NCBI GenBank assembly: GCA_022775085.1
Contig: JALFJQ010000068.1
Coordinates: forward strand, 1-64,000
Length of the DNA: 64,000 bases
Source: Clostridiales bacterium
GTDB taxonomy: Bacteria > Bacillota > Clostridia > Oscillospirales > Oscillospiraceae
Direction of reading: 5' to 3'
The translations under genes and the position numbers were made by a program. The notes beneath the pieces were generated by a model. It saw nothing but the letters and a program-made list of their open reading frames with translations, searched no databases and was not told where the DNA came from. This document shows, piece by piece, positions 18,115-26,971 of the stretch. The stretch's first letter is position 1; every line of letters begins with the position of its first letter.

Positions 18115-19782
18115 TCAGTCCAGCTCGTCAGCCAGATACCAGCCCACATGGTTGGGGGTGGCGGGGAAAATGTCGTAGCGGAAGACCTTGCGGATGGTGG
18201 AATACCATTCCAAAGGATCGTTGTTATCGTCATACCGCCATGCGGAACCATAGGGCTGAGAGCCCACGAAGGTCATCTTGCAGTCCGGCTTCAGGGCCTG
18301 GAACCGTTCCTGCTCCTCCTGGGGCACCCGGGACTTGCCCTCGTACATGGCGCACAGGTTCACAAGGTTCAGGTTATCCAGCGGGGACAGGTCGGTGATA
18401 TGGGTGTAGCTGATGTTCAGCCGTTCCAGAGATTCACAGCCTTCCAGACCTTCCGCGCTGTAGATATACTCGCAGAAAGCCGCTTCCAGCACCTTCAGGT
18501 TCTTGCAGTTGGCGAAGGGCTTCAGATCGCTTATCATGGAGCCGGAGATAATGACATATTCCAGACTCTTCATGCCGGAAATGAAGGAGGATTCTTTCAA
18601 AAACTCATTGTGGCCGATGTCCATGAACCGGACGTCCTCCAGGTAGGTGAGGTTCGCGCAGTTGGTGTCCACCAGGTCATAGACCGCCCGGAGAATCTGG
18701 GCGTCGGTGAGGGAGCTGCCCTTGCCGAAGGACACCCGCCAGACCACCTTGGTGCGGTCCCGGTAGTCGTCCCGGAGCTTTGCCATGACCTCGTTGGAAA
18801 TCTGGCAGTTTTCCAGTACGAACCGCTTGCAATCCGGCAGCAGATCCAGCGCCGCCCGGACTTCGCTCTCGCCCTCGTCGCCGATCTTTACATTTTTAAT
18901 GTGGACTTCCTCCTCGGCGGTGGAAAGCTTTGTGCCGAAGAAATCAAAGCTGTAGTCGATGACCACATTGGGGACGGCTTCCTGCAATGTCTTCACGTCC
19001 TCTTTGGGCAGCTGGCTGTTCCCTTCCGCATCGGTCAGGATGATTTTTTCCAGCGCGGGCAGCATGGGCAGCTTCCCTGCCGCCTCCGTCACCTGCTCCG
19101 AGGCCATGGCGGACAGGTCAAGCTCTGTGGTGTCCTCGCCGTATTCCTGTCCCAGCAGGGACACGGTAACGTGGAAGGTGATGCCGGGGAAATCGGTGCG
19201 AAGCTGCTCAATCTGCTCCAAAGTCAGCTCCGTCCGCAGGAAGGTCACAGCCGTCAGCTGCGGCAGGTATTGCAGATTCTCATTCAGCGTATCCAGATCG
19301 TAGTCTCCCGGTTCCAGTGCCAGCTCGACACTATCCGGGGCAAAGGACTTGCCGCCCAGAGAAACCGTATAGCTCACTTCCACATCCGGCAGCCGCTCCT
19401 GCAGCTTTTCCAGCATGGCGTAGTCGCCGCACTGGGACGCATCCACTTTTTTCAGCTTGGAGAAGTAAGCCGCAAGCACTTCGATGTCCTCATCCGACAG
19501 GGTGGCAACGCTGATTTCCGCGCTGTCACTGGTTACCGCACCGCTCTGGAAGGGTACGTTCCAGAGGATTTCGCAGTCCGGCAGCAGGGCGTGGAGCTGG
19601 TCGTAATGCTCAATGGACATGGCTTCTTCCCGCAGGTCTAAGGTGTCCTCCCGGTTGGAGTAGGCCTTGCCCTCCACAAATACATGGGTATTGCGATACC
19701 ACAAAAATCCCACAGCCCCGGTCACCACCAGCGCCAGCACCAGCGCGATAATTGCCAGAACTGTAACCAATTTCTTGCTCAT
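18115..19782 (-). CDS. Membrane-anchored leucine-rich-repeat protein
   Basis: A 555-residue protein with an N-terminal membrane anchor (about residues 5-30, VTVLAIIALVLALVVTGAVG) and an extracellular remainder. Several irregular leucine-rich repeats are visible, clearest at about 390-490: YLEDVRFMDIGHNEF, LEYVIISGSMISDLKPF, LKVLEAAFCEYI, LERLNISYTHITDLSPL. Earlier repeats of a PEVxxxxxVSLxG type recur near 150, 225 and 300. A role in surface binding is inferred only from the fold. The ATG at 19782 has GGGAGG eight bases upstream. No operon partner is obvious. Confidence 0.82.
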   Translation of the reverse strand: MSKKLVTVLAIIALVLALVVTGAVGFLWYRNTHVFVEGKAYSNREDTLDLREEAMSIEHYDQLHALLPDCEILWNVPFQSGAVTSDSAEISVATLSDEDIEVLAAYFSKLKKVDASQCGDYAMLEKLQERLPDVEVSYTVSLGGKSFAPDSVELALEPGDYDLDTLNENLQYLPQLTAVTFLRTELTLEQIEQLRTDFPGITFHVTVSLLGQEYGEDTTELDLSAMASEQVTEAAGKLPMLPALEKIILTDAEGNSQLPKEDVKTLQEAVPNVVIDYSFDFFGTKLSTAEEEVHIKNVKIGDEGESEVRAALDLLPDCKRFVLENCQISNEVMAKLRDDYRDRTKVVWRVSFGKGSSLTDAQILRAVYDLVDTNCANLTYLEDVRFMDIGHNEFLKESSFISGMKSLEYVIISGSMISDLKPFANCKNLKVLEAAFCEYIYSAEGLEGCESLERLNISYTHITDLSPLDNLNLVNLCAMYEGKSRVPQEEQERFQALKPDCKMTFVGSQPYGSAWRYDDNNDPLEWYSTIRKVFRYDIFPATPNHVGWYLADELD

Positions 19783-19869
19783 GGACAATCCTCCCGGTTG
19801 TTTTTCTGCTGAGGAAGCAGATCCTTTCATCCGGAAAGCATACCACATTTTCCGGGCGAATGCAACTCT

Positions 19870-22485
19870 TTACCCCAATTTCCTCAGAAGGCCAAAGAGC
19901 AGGAACCAGATCTGACCGTCTCCGGTGGGCGGATTGGTCTCATCGGCAGTCACCTCCGCCGGAGCGGTCTGCCGTGCCGCCACCGCCGTGACCTCGTCAC
20001 AGTTTCGCACCCGAAGGACAGTCTGTCCGTCCTCTTCCCGGGAGAGCAGGCCGATCACACGAACAGTGCTGCCCGCTTTCACCGTTCCCGCCAGCCGGTT
20101 TACACCGTAGGCGCCGGAGCGGATCTCCGCCCCGATGACCGCTTCCGCAGTGTCTCCCCGGCTGTCCCGGAGGGTGAAGCGCTCCACGCCCTTTCCGTCC
20201 GCGCTCAGAGTAACCTCGGTCACCGTTCCTTCCGTTCCCACCAGGCTTCCGCCCCGCAGAGCGTAATCCGCCGCTTCCCGGCAGGACAGCCATCGTGGCG
20301 TATAGCGGCGCATGGTCTTTGTGAGTGTCTGGCACTCCGCCAGTTCCAGATACCGCTCCTCCGCTCCTTCCCGGAGCACGCCGGTAATCCGCAGCGGCGT
20401 GCCGATCTGAATTTTCTGTGTGAAGGTTCCCCTTACGGGAATGCCGCCGGTGTCATCCTGCACATAGATCATATCTGGGAACGTGGTGTAAGGGTTGGTA
20501 TTTCCGGAGGTGGCGTAGCCTTCGATGGCATAGGCCGTGCCTTCTGTCCCATTCCGCGTCTGCCGGATGGACGCCTGTACCGGATCCGGGGCGGCAAAAT
20601 GCAGGATCAGTTCCTTTTCATAGCTTCTCTGGCTGCCGTTCACAGTCCCCCGAACCACCGCCGTCAGCCGGAGCTGTCCCGGTCTCTCCCAGCGCAGGGG
20701 ACAGGTATAGCGCAGATCTCCCGCCTGCGTAAAATTCCCCAGGATTTCTCCGTCTCCCATCAGCACCGCGTCGGTCACCGTAAAGGGGACCAGCTCCCGG
20801 TTGAACAGCGTCAGCTCCAACGTAAGAGTCTGCCCTGCCAACGGCTGTTCTGCGTCACATTGGAAAGACAGGATCCCCACATCCTTATAATCATCCACCC
20901 ACACGGGTGCCGTCACTGCCACATCTCCATCCGCCTGGGTGATCCGCAGAAAATAGTAGGGGTATCCATCCGGCACCGGCAGCGTCACTTCCCCCGCCGA
21001 CGTATCCAGCTTGCAGGACGCGAGAACACTGCCGCCTGTACTGATGACCTCCACGGTGCCGACCGCGCCGTCGGTGGGATCCTCCAGCACCGCCCGAACC
21101 TCCAGTCCCTCCGCCGCGCTCAGAATGGAACCCATGATCTGGCCGTTCAGCCGATAATCGATATACAGATCCGGATCCTGTGTCGCGTAGACCCGGCAGG
21201 CCCCCATCGCCTCATACAGTGCTTCCTCTGTCAGAGATTCCGCCAGCACCGCCGTGCGGCTGCTGCCCGCGGTGCCCCAGTCGGCGCTGTGGTTGTCCTG
21301 CCCCACCGTGGGCGCCACATGCCAGCCCGCGTCCAGCGCCAGGAGATAATAGGGATAGAAGGACGCGCCGTCCTCTCCCTCCACCTGAAGCAGCTGCATG
21401 ACCCGGTCACAGGCGGGGTCGTAATCCTGAAAGCAGTCGAATTCTCCGTACATCAGGCCGGGATGATTGAACTGGCTCACCGCCCCCGGAACCTTCGCCA
21501 AGGCGGCGCAGTAACCCGCCAGTGTGCCCATCCCGGGCTGCCGGGGCGTCTGCCAGCCGGGGGTGTGGAAGGTGTTGATATGCCCCAGCATTTTGTCCTC
21601 GCTCCAGCTCATCTCATAGCCGAAGATCCCCACGAAGTTCTCCCCGGTCACCGCCGCGGCAGCCTGTTTCCCCGCCGCCCATTCGGCGCTGACGGCGGAG
21701 CCGTCCCGGGTGATGCTGCCGTTTGCCGCGTTGTCAAAGGAGTCGCTGTGATCCGTCACGGCAAAAAAGTCCAGCCCTTCCACCGCCGCTGCGGTGGAAA
21801 AAGCCTCCTCTACACTTCCCAGGCCATCAGAGAAAGCGGTGTGGGCATCCAGAAGGCCGTAATATACGTTCCATTCCCGGTTCGGCCTGCCGGCGGGGAC
21901 GATGGTATCGGCATAGAACGTCTCCCCCAGAAGGATGCCGTAAACGTCCGCCGTCCCCTCGGGGATCTTGTCGGCACTCACCGGGACGCGGCACCCGTCC
22001 CGCATCAGCACGCCGTCTTTCAGGATGCCGCCCCGGATCACGACCCGCAGGCCCTCCGGAAGGTCGGCGAGGGAGCCAAGCTCCGCTGCGGGCAGCGGTC
22101 CGGTTCCCTCCGCCAGCAGCGCTTCCACCAGGAATTTTTCCTGCCCCGTCTGTCCGGTGACCAGTACAACGTCTCCCGGCCAAAGCGTCTGGGAAACGGT
22201 CAGAAAAATACTGCCGGTGTCGTCCTGCACAAGAACCAACTCCGCTTCCGTCCAGACCACCGTTCCCCGGAATGTGACTCCCATGGATCCCTCCGGGAGC
22301 CGTTTCACCCGGTCAATGGAGATCACGGCCGCCGGCTCCGCTCCCAGCAGCTCCGGCACCTCCGGTTCCTCAAGCAGAAGCAGTGTCTGCTCTTCTCCGG
22401 GCACCTCCTCAGCCCGTACCGGGGCGCAAAAAAATGCCGCACTCAGTAAAACTGATAGCAGCAAACAAATCATCTCTTTTTTCAC
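19870..22485 (-). CDS. Surface PHP-domain (CehA/McbA-like) protein with sorting signal
   Basis: An 871-residue secreted protein. The N-terminal signal peptide ends near PVRAEE. An OB-fold-like domain follows (about 50-150), then a PHP metallohydrolase domain (about 210-470) with FFAVTDHSDS, FGYEMSW, QFNHPG and GQDNHSADWG. The usual first HxH motif reads LLDAHTAFSDG, so one metal-binding His is Asp. Beta-rich domains and a second OB-like region follow. The C-terminus NPPTGD, a hydrophobic stretch and RK resemble a clostridial (N/S)PxTG sortase signal. The start chosen is GTG at 22485, with GGTGG eight bases upstream; GTG at 22497 is also in frame. Confidence 0.75.
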   Translation of the reverse strand: MKKEMICLLLSVLLSAAFFCAPVRAEEVPGEEQTLLLLEEPEVPELLGAEPAAVISIDRVKRLPEGSMGVTFRGTVVWTEAELVLVQDDTGSIFLTVSQTLWPGDVVLVTGQTGQEKFLVEALLAEGTGPLPAAELGSLADLPEGLRVVIRGGILKDGVLMRDGCRVPVSADKIPEGTADVYGILLGETFYADTIVPAGRPNREWNVYYGLLDAHTAFSDGLGSVEEAFSTAAAVEGLDFFAVTDHSDSFDNAANGSITRDGSAVSAEWAAGKQAAAAVTGENFVGIFGYEMSWSEDKMLGHINTFHTPGWQTPRQPGMGTLAGYCAALAKVPGAVSQFNHPGLMYGEFDCFQDYDPACDRVMQLLQVEGEDGASFYPYYLLALDAGWHVAPTVGQDNHSADWGTAGSSRTAVLAESLTEEALYEAMGACRVYATQDPDLYIDYRLNGQIMGSILSAAEGLEVRAVLEDPTDGAVGTVEVISTGGSVLASCKLDTSAGEVTLPVPDGYPYYFLRITQADGDVAVTAPVWVDDYKDVGILSFQCDAEQPLAGQTLTLELTLFNRELVPFTVTDAVLMGDGEILGNFTQAGDLRYTCPLRWERPGQLRLTAVVRGTVNGSQRSYEKELILHFAAPDPVQASIRQTRNGTEGTAYAIEGYATSGNTNPYTTFPDMIYVQDDTGGIPVRGTFTQKIQIGTPLRITGVLREGAEERYLELAECQTLTKTMRRYTPRWLSCREAADYALRGGSLVGTEGTVTEVTLSADGKGVERFTLRDSRGDTAEAVIGAEIRSGAYGVNRLAGTVKAGSTVRVIGLLSREEDGQTVLRVRNCDEVTAVAARQTAPAEVTADETNPPTGDGQIWFLLFGLLRKLG

Positions 22486-22683
22486 AGCGACGACCACCTA
22501 TCGACTTTTTTCGACAGCGTAACATTGCATAGAGGCAGGAACTACCCATTTTGAGTTAGACCCCAATTTCCACGGAAACGACCACTCAAAAACGGGAATC
22601 AGGATAATTCTTCATAATTATCAGGCTTCACAAAGGGCCATATTGGGTGTATGATAATGATTAAAATGGTAAAGGAGAAAACT

Positions 22684-24033
22684 ATGGAAGTGACATTGCT
22701 GGAAATGCTGGAGGCCCGGGAGCGCCGGGCAAACCGGCAGCGGGAGTTGCTGAGCGCCCACGGAAAGACCATGGTCTGCTTTACCATGAACATTGCGGGG
22801 CCGGTGAAAAACAATGCCCTGATCCGCCGGGGCTATACTCTGGGCAGGAAGCTTCTCAGGGAACAATTGGCCATAGCCGGAATCCCTGTGGTGTATTTTG
22901 AGGAAATCCGGGAAAATACAGGGAATGAGGCTTTTTTTCTGCTGGATGCCGAGCCCCTTGCGGTGAAAAGCGTGACAACAGAAATTGAGGACTGCGCCCC
23001 GGTAGGACGGCTGTTTGACATGGACGTACTCTGCCCCGATGGCAGGAAGGTAGACCGGCAGGAGCTGGGCCGGGAGGGCCGCAAATGCCTGATCTGCGGC
23101 GGCATGGCCCAGGGCTGCGCCCGGAGCAGGGCACATTCTGTCGCGGAACTTCAGCAGAAAACATGGGGAATCCTGTGCGATGCTCTGGATACCGTGGATA
23201 GTGCGGATGCCGCAAGGCTTGCCACTCAGGCCCTTCTGTATGAGGTAGCCGCCACCCCCAAGCCGGGGCTGGTAGACCGGGAGAACAGCGGCAGTCACAA
23301 GGATATGGATTTCTTCACCTTTCAGGCCAGTGCCGCCGCCCTATACCCCTATTTTTCGCAATGTGTGAAAATTGGAAGAACCACAGAAGACCCCCGGGAG
23401 ACCTTCCGCCGTCTGCGCCTTCCGGGGAAACTCGCCGAGGGGGAAATGCTCCACGCCACAGGCGGGGTCAACACCCACAAGGGGGCCATTTTCTCCATGG
23501 GCATCCTCTGCGGTGCGCTGGGGCGGCTGGAACGGCAGCAGTGGAGCGACCCCAAGGCTGTGCTGGCGGAGTGCGCCGCCATGACGAAGGGGTTGGTCAA
23601 CTCTGATTATGTAAATCTGACCCTGGAGACGGCCAAAACCGCCGGGCAGAAGCTGTACCTGCAATACGGCATCACCGGGGTTCGAGGACAGGCGGAAGCG
23701 GGCTTCCCCGCCGTATTCCATGTGGGTCTTCCCAAACTGGAAGCGGCCCTTGCCGCCGGAAAATCCATCAATGAAGCTGGCTGCGCCGCGCTCCTTGCCA
23801 TGCTGGCAAGCACCGCAGACACCAACATGATCCACCGGGGCGGCTATGAGCTGGCGAAGGAAGCATCGCAGAAGCTGAGAGCCTTGCTTGAAAAGGAACC
23901 ATTTCCCTCCCCGGAAACACTGGAAGCCCTGGACGCGGAATTTATCAAAAAGAACCTGTCCCCCGGCGGTACAGCTGACCTGCTGAGCCTTACCTATATG
24001 CTGCATTTTTTGAAGGAGGAACCCCATGAGTGA
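22684..24033 (+). CDS. citXG: CitX-CitG fusion for citrate lyase prosthetic group
   Basis: The 449-residue fusion joins CitX (about 1-165), which transfers the phosphoribosyl-dephospho-CoA group to the acyl carrier protein of citrate lyase, to CitG (about 175-449), which makes the triphosphoribosyl precursor from dephospho-CoA and ATP. CitX-type residues include ALIRRGYTLGRKLLREQL; CitG motifs include YEVAATPKPGLVDRENSGSHKDMDF and LHATGGVNTHKGAIFSMG. The start ATG at 22684 has AAAGGAG seven bases upstream. It overlaps citC by 8 bp. Neither citDEF nor a citrate carrier is in the window. Confidence 0.92.
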   Translation: MEVTLLEMLEARERRANRQRELLSAHGKTMVCFTMNIAGPVKNNALIRRGYTLGRKLLREQLAIAGIPVVYFEEIRENTGNEAFFLLDAEPLAVKSVTTEIEDCAPVGRLFDMDVLCPDGRKVDRQELGREGRKCLICGGMAQGCARSRAHSVAELQQKTWGILCDALDTVDSADAARLATQALLYEVAATPKPGLVDRENSGSHKDMDFFTFQASAAALYPYFSQCVKIGRTTEDPRETFRRLRLPGKLAEGEMLHATGGVNTHKGAIFSMGILCGALGRLERQQWSDPKAVLAECAAMTKGLVNSDYVNLTLETAKTAGQKLYLQYGITGVRGQAEAGFPAVFHVGLPKLEAALAAGKSINEAGCAALLAMLASTADTNMIHRGGYELAKEASQKLRALLEKEPFPSPETLEALDAEFIKKNLSPGGTADLLSLTYMLHFLKEEPHE

Positions 24034-25069
24034 TTACGCCATTTCCCAAGTCTACCCCTCGGACAAGCGGAGTCTGGCCCAAATTGACGCATTGCTGCAA
24101 AGGGAGGGCATCACCCGGGACGGCAATCTGGACTACATCTGCGCCATGCGGGATGGAAACGATGAAATCATCGCCACGGGCAGCTGCTTTGGCTGTACCC
24201 TGCGGTGCATTGCCGTCAGCTCCGAGCATCAGGGAGAGGGACTGCTGAACGAGCTCATTTCCCACCTGATGGAGGTGCAGCAGGCACGGGGGAATCTCCA
24301 CCTGTTCCTGTACACAAAAGTCAAGTCCGCCAAATTTTTTAGGGATTTGGGCTTTCACGAAATTGCCCGGGTGGACGGCACGCTGGTGTTCATGGAGAAC
24401 CGCAAAAGTGGCTTCCCCAATTATCTGAAAAATCTGGAAAAAACGAAAAAAGAGGGCGTTTCCGCCGCTCTGGTCATGAACGCCAACCCTTTCACGCTGG
24501 GCCATCAGTACCTTGTGGAGACTGCCGCCAGCCAGTGCGGCACTCTGCACCTGTTTGTCCTCAGTGAGGACGCGTCTCTGGTGCCCTTCGCCGTGCGCAA
24601 AAAACTGGTGCAGGCCGGGGTTGCCCATATCCCCAATGTGGTGCTCCACGACTCCGGCCCCTACATCATCAGCAGCGCCACCTTCCCCAGCTATTTTCTC
24701 AAGGACGAGGCCGCTGTCATTGACGGTCACGCCCGTCTGGATCTGGCGGTGTTCACAAAAATCGCCCAGGCCCTGAATGTGACCCATCGGTTCGTGGGGG
24801 AGGAACCCACCAGTCAGGTCACGGGTCTGTACAACAAAATTATGGTGGAGGAACTGCCCAAGGCGGGCATCCAGTGCCACATCATCCCCAGAAAGGAGGC
24901 CGGCGGCAAAGCCATCAGCGCCTCCACCGTCCGGGTTGCCCTGCAAAACGCCGATTGGGAAACCCTCAAAACACTGGTGCCCCAGACCACATTGGACTAT
25001 TTCACCAGCCCGGAGTCCGCCCCGGTACTGGCGCGCATCCGCTCGGCGGGCAGCGTGATACACTATTGA
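24026..25069 (+). CDS. citC: [Citrate (pro-3S)-lyase] ligase
   Basis: Acetylates the thiol of the citrate lyase prosthetic group using ATP and acetate. The 347 residues contain an N-terminal GNAT-like domain (IAVSSEHQGEGLLNELISHL, about 70-90) and a nucleotidyltransferase domain with the HxGH-type motif NPFTLGHQYLVE (about 152) and the distal ISASTVRVAL motif (about 300). The gene overlaps citXG, so the two are translated together. With citXG it is the maturation half of a citrate lyase locus. The structural half must be elsewhere. Confidence 0.93.
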   Translation: MSDYAISQVYPSDKRSLAQIDALLQREGITRDGNLDYICAMRDGNDEIIATGSCFGCTLRCIAVSSEHQGEGLLNELISHLMEVQQARGNLHLFLYTKVKSAKFFRDLGFHEIARVDGTLVFMENRKSGFPNYLKNLEKTKKEGVSAALVMNANPFTLGHQYLVETAASQCGTLHLFVLSEDASLVPFAVRKKLVQAGVAHIPNVVLHDSGPYIISSATFPSYFLKDEAAVIDGHARLDLAVFTKIAQALNVTHRFVGEEPTSQVTGLYNKIMVEELPKAGIQCHIIPRKEAGGKAISASTVRVALQNADWETLKTLVPQTTLDYFTSPESAPVLARIRSAGSVIHY

Positions 25070-25327
25070 CGGCACCATAGGAACCGCTCCCTGTCAGCAG
25101 ACAGGTGAAAAGCAAAAATCTTTTTGCCAGGATTATGCGTGGGAAACGCAATGCCCGTTTGCCTTGTGAGATGGCACTCCACAAGGATTTTCGGCGCACA
25201 ATGGTGGATATTGAAATCTTCGTTGACCGGATCGCAGATATACATGTCCGCCCCGTCGAATGCCGCATAATCCCCCAATTCCTGCAAACAATACCACTGG
25301 GAATTTACCGCAAGGAGAGGAATATCA

Positions 25328-25501
25328 ATGAAAGCAACAGGCATCGTTCGCCGGGTGGACGATCTGGGAAGAATCGTCATCCCGAAGGAAATAAGAAGAA
25401 CCCTTCGTATCAGAGAGGGCGACCCGTTGCAGACATCATTGTCACGGTGGGAGAAATACTGTTTTTCTATGTTGGATTTGGCCAAACGGCGGGGGTGGTA
25501 G
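25328..25501 (+). pseudogene. spoVT: spoVT 5' fragment, interrupted after codon 33
   Basis: The ATG at 25328 has AAGGAGAGG upstream and encodes the AbrB-type DNA-binding start of SpoVT: MKATGIVRRVDDLGR, IVIPKEIRRTLRIREGDP. The match stops exactly at GACCCG (25421-25426). The next 24 codons (LQTSLSRW to KRRGW, stop at 25499) are foreign. The rest of SpoVT, beginning LEIYTEKDGG, is found 13.8 kb away at 39196-39639, fused to a serine recombinase. The 33 + 147 codons together give 180 residues, essentially the family length. Upstream, 25070-25327 holds no gene I can support. Confidence 0.93.
25411..25436 (+). other. Left attachment site (attL) of the spoVT element
   Basis: CAGAGAGGGCGACCCGTTGC marks the switch from spoVT to element sequence. 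It shares GACCCG and the spaced pattern G-GG-GACCCG-TG-AGA with 39184-39202. Large serine integrases need only a short identical core. Confidence 0.8.
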
Positions 25502-25591
25502 TTGTACATAGTGACAACAAAGAGAGCCGAAACTGTGCGTATACGAAAGGGGTAAATTGAGACGAAAGAAGTCACTTCCTGCGAATTTAAC

Positions 25592-25807
25592 ATGGACACC
25601 GCCTGCGTGGAGCTTCACTTTTCCGATGGCAGCATGGTCGCTATCAGCACCATCGCCGTGGAAAACGAAGTTGCAGACAGTATGTATCAACGCTCAGAGT
25701 TGGATTGGCTGATTTACAATAAGCCAATGGAGTACGCTCGGTTCGTCCTCTCCGGCGGCTTGGAGGAATACCTGAAAGGTCCGGCTGAACACCAGTTGGC
25801 TGATTAA
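25592..25807 (+). CDS. Small DUF6061-like protein
   Basis: A 71-residue acidic protein (CVELHFSDGSMVAISTIAVE, then NEVADSMYQRSELDWLIYN) resembling small hypothetical proteins found on clostridial mobile elements. The frame stays open upstream through TKEVTSCEFN to an ATT at 25556, with AGGGGT before it, so a non-ATG start and a protein of 83 residues are possible. The function is unknown. It is the first gene inside the element's left end. Confidence 0.6.
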   Translation: MDTACVELHFSDGSMVAISTIAVENEVADSMYQRSELDWLIYNKPMEYARFVLSGGLEEYLKGPAEHQLAD

Positions 25808-25864
25808 CTAAATAACCACGGCGCAGCCCACCGTTCCATCCGACCGGTGGGCTGTAATACTTAC

Positions 25865-25911
25865 GAACAAATTCCATTCGCACTTACATCACAGAGCAGA
25901 GAGCATCGTAT
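25865..25911 (+). repeat. 47 bp direct repeat, left copy
   Basis: Identical to 35413-35459: starts GAACAAATTCCATTCGC and ends GAGAGCATCGTAT. It is transposase coding sequence at both sites. Confidence 0.95.
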
Positions 25912-26138
25912 ACGATCCCATCCAAAAGTAATGTGACCGAGCCTTGGTTCTGTGATTTCCACACCTATAAGGAACGCCACCTGATTGAGTGTTTCTTCAA
26001 TAAACTTAAAGTTTTCCGCAGGGTCGCTACACGCTATGATAAGCTTGCTGTGTCCTTTCTTGCTTTTGTCCAGCTTGCTTCCATTTGGATTTTGTTGAAA
26101 TAGCACAAGAATACTATGTTTTCAGATAGGCTCTAAAA
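25865..26138 (+). pseudogene. IS5-type transposase, C-terminal fragment with right inverted repeat
   Basis: Frame from 25866: TNSIRTYITEQRASY, TIPSKSN, then HTYKERHLIECFFNKLKVF, RRVATRYDKLAVSFLAF and stop TAG at 26101. This is the C-terminal third of an IS5-family DDE transposase, including the Y(2)R(3)E(6)K-type signature (YKERHLIECFFNKLK). The terminal repeat GTTTTCAGATAGGCTCTA is at 26118-26135; a close match is found at 57459-57476. The N-terminal two thirds are absent. A fragment ending in the same 47 bp lies at 35363-35459. Confidence 0.85.
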
Positions 26139-26212
26139 ACTCGTATAAATCCCCCTGAAGCGGCGTTGGTATTTCCAAAGTCTGCTTCAGGGGGATTTCT
26201 TTTATTGTTTTA

Positions 26213-26971
26213 TCATTTTCCGTAGGTCAGGCCAAATCTGGCATAGGCTTCGGGCATTTCCTCCGGGCGAAGCTCTCTGGCTGTGACTGTGCCGTTATGG
26301 ATTTCCTTATACAGGTTCCCGTCCAGGGTTCGGCGGCCGTCCAGGGTCTTCAGAGCGAACATCTCCTGCTTGTTGAACGGGGATTCCGGATGCTTTTCGC
26401 AGTAGAAGTTCAGAGCCACAAAATCTGCCACCAGCTGGGGTTCCTCAGTGAAGGAATAGAACTTGCGCCAACTGCCCTTGTACAGATCCCAAAGCACCCA
26501 ACCCAGGAAGTCTTCCTTTTCCAGCCGATAGCTCTCGCCGAACTGCTCCTGCACCAGACCCTCCACCAGGCGGATGGGCTCCCGTTGGGCCGTTTCGCCG
26601 ATGCCCACATCGCACAGCCAGACCCCGTCGGTGGCCTGCACACGCATCACCCGATGGCGGCGCATGGGCGGCGTGGGTTCCCCCCGGAGATAACGGGCGG
26701 CGTAGTCCGTTACTCCGTAGCCAAGGCAGCGCAGAAGATTTCCGAAGCTCCCGTTCAGCTCAAAGCACAGACCGCCCCGGCCCTCCGTGACAATTTTCCG
26801 GAAAAGGGCATCCGCCTCCAGAGAGGTGGGAATATCCCGGAGAATATCCAGATTCTCGTAGGGAACCGCGGTGCAGTGCGCCAGATGGAGCTTTCGCAGC
26901 AGTGCGGAATCAGGGACAATTTTTTCCGGCATTTCCAGTCCCAGCCGATGAAAATACGCATTTACGTCCAT
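26213..26971 (-). CDS. nat: Arylamine N-acetyltransferase
   Basis: Transfers acetyl from acetyl-CoA to arylamines, hydrazines or related amines. The 252-residue protein has the full catalytic triad in context: Cys in GRGGLCFELN (about 70), His in RHRVMRV (about 108) and Asp in LCDVGIG (about 123). The ATG at 26971 overlaps the preceding oxidoreductase gene by 10 bp, so it is the last gene of the sugar operon. Its role there is unclear; it may modify an aminated or aromatic substrate. Homologous NAT-fold enzymes in biosynthesis act as amide synthases. Confidence 0.92.
   Translation of the reverse strand: MDVNAYFHRLGLEMPEKIVPDSALLRKLHLAHCTAVPYENLDILRDIPTSLEADALFRKIVTEGRGGLCFELNGSFGNLLRCLGYGVTDYAARYLRGEPTPPMRRHRVMRVQATDGVWLCDVGIGETAQREPIRLVEGLVQEQFGESYRLEKEDFLGWVLWDLYKGSWRKFYSFTEEPQLVADFVALNFYCEKHPESPFNKQEMFALKTLDGRRTLDGNLYKEIHNGTVTARELRPEEMPEAYARFGLTYGK

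Noticed and set aside
25063-25599. 178-codon minus-strand frame across the spoVT start
   Set aside because: Half of it is antisense to the recognised SpoVT N-terminus, and it has no ribosome site. The part at 25075-25320 might be a remnant, but I cannot support a gene.
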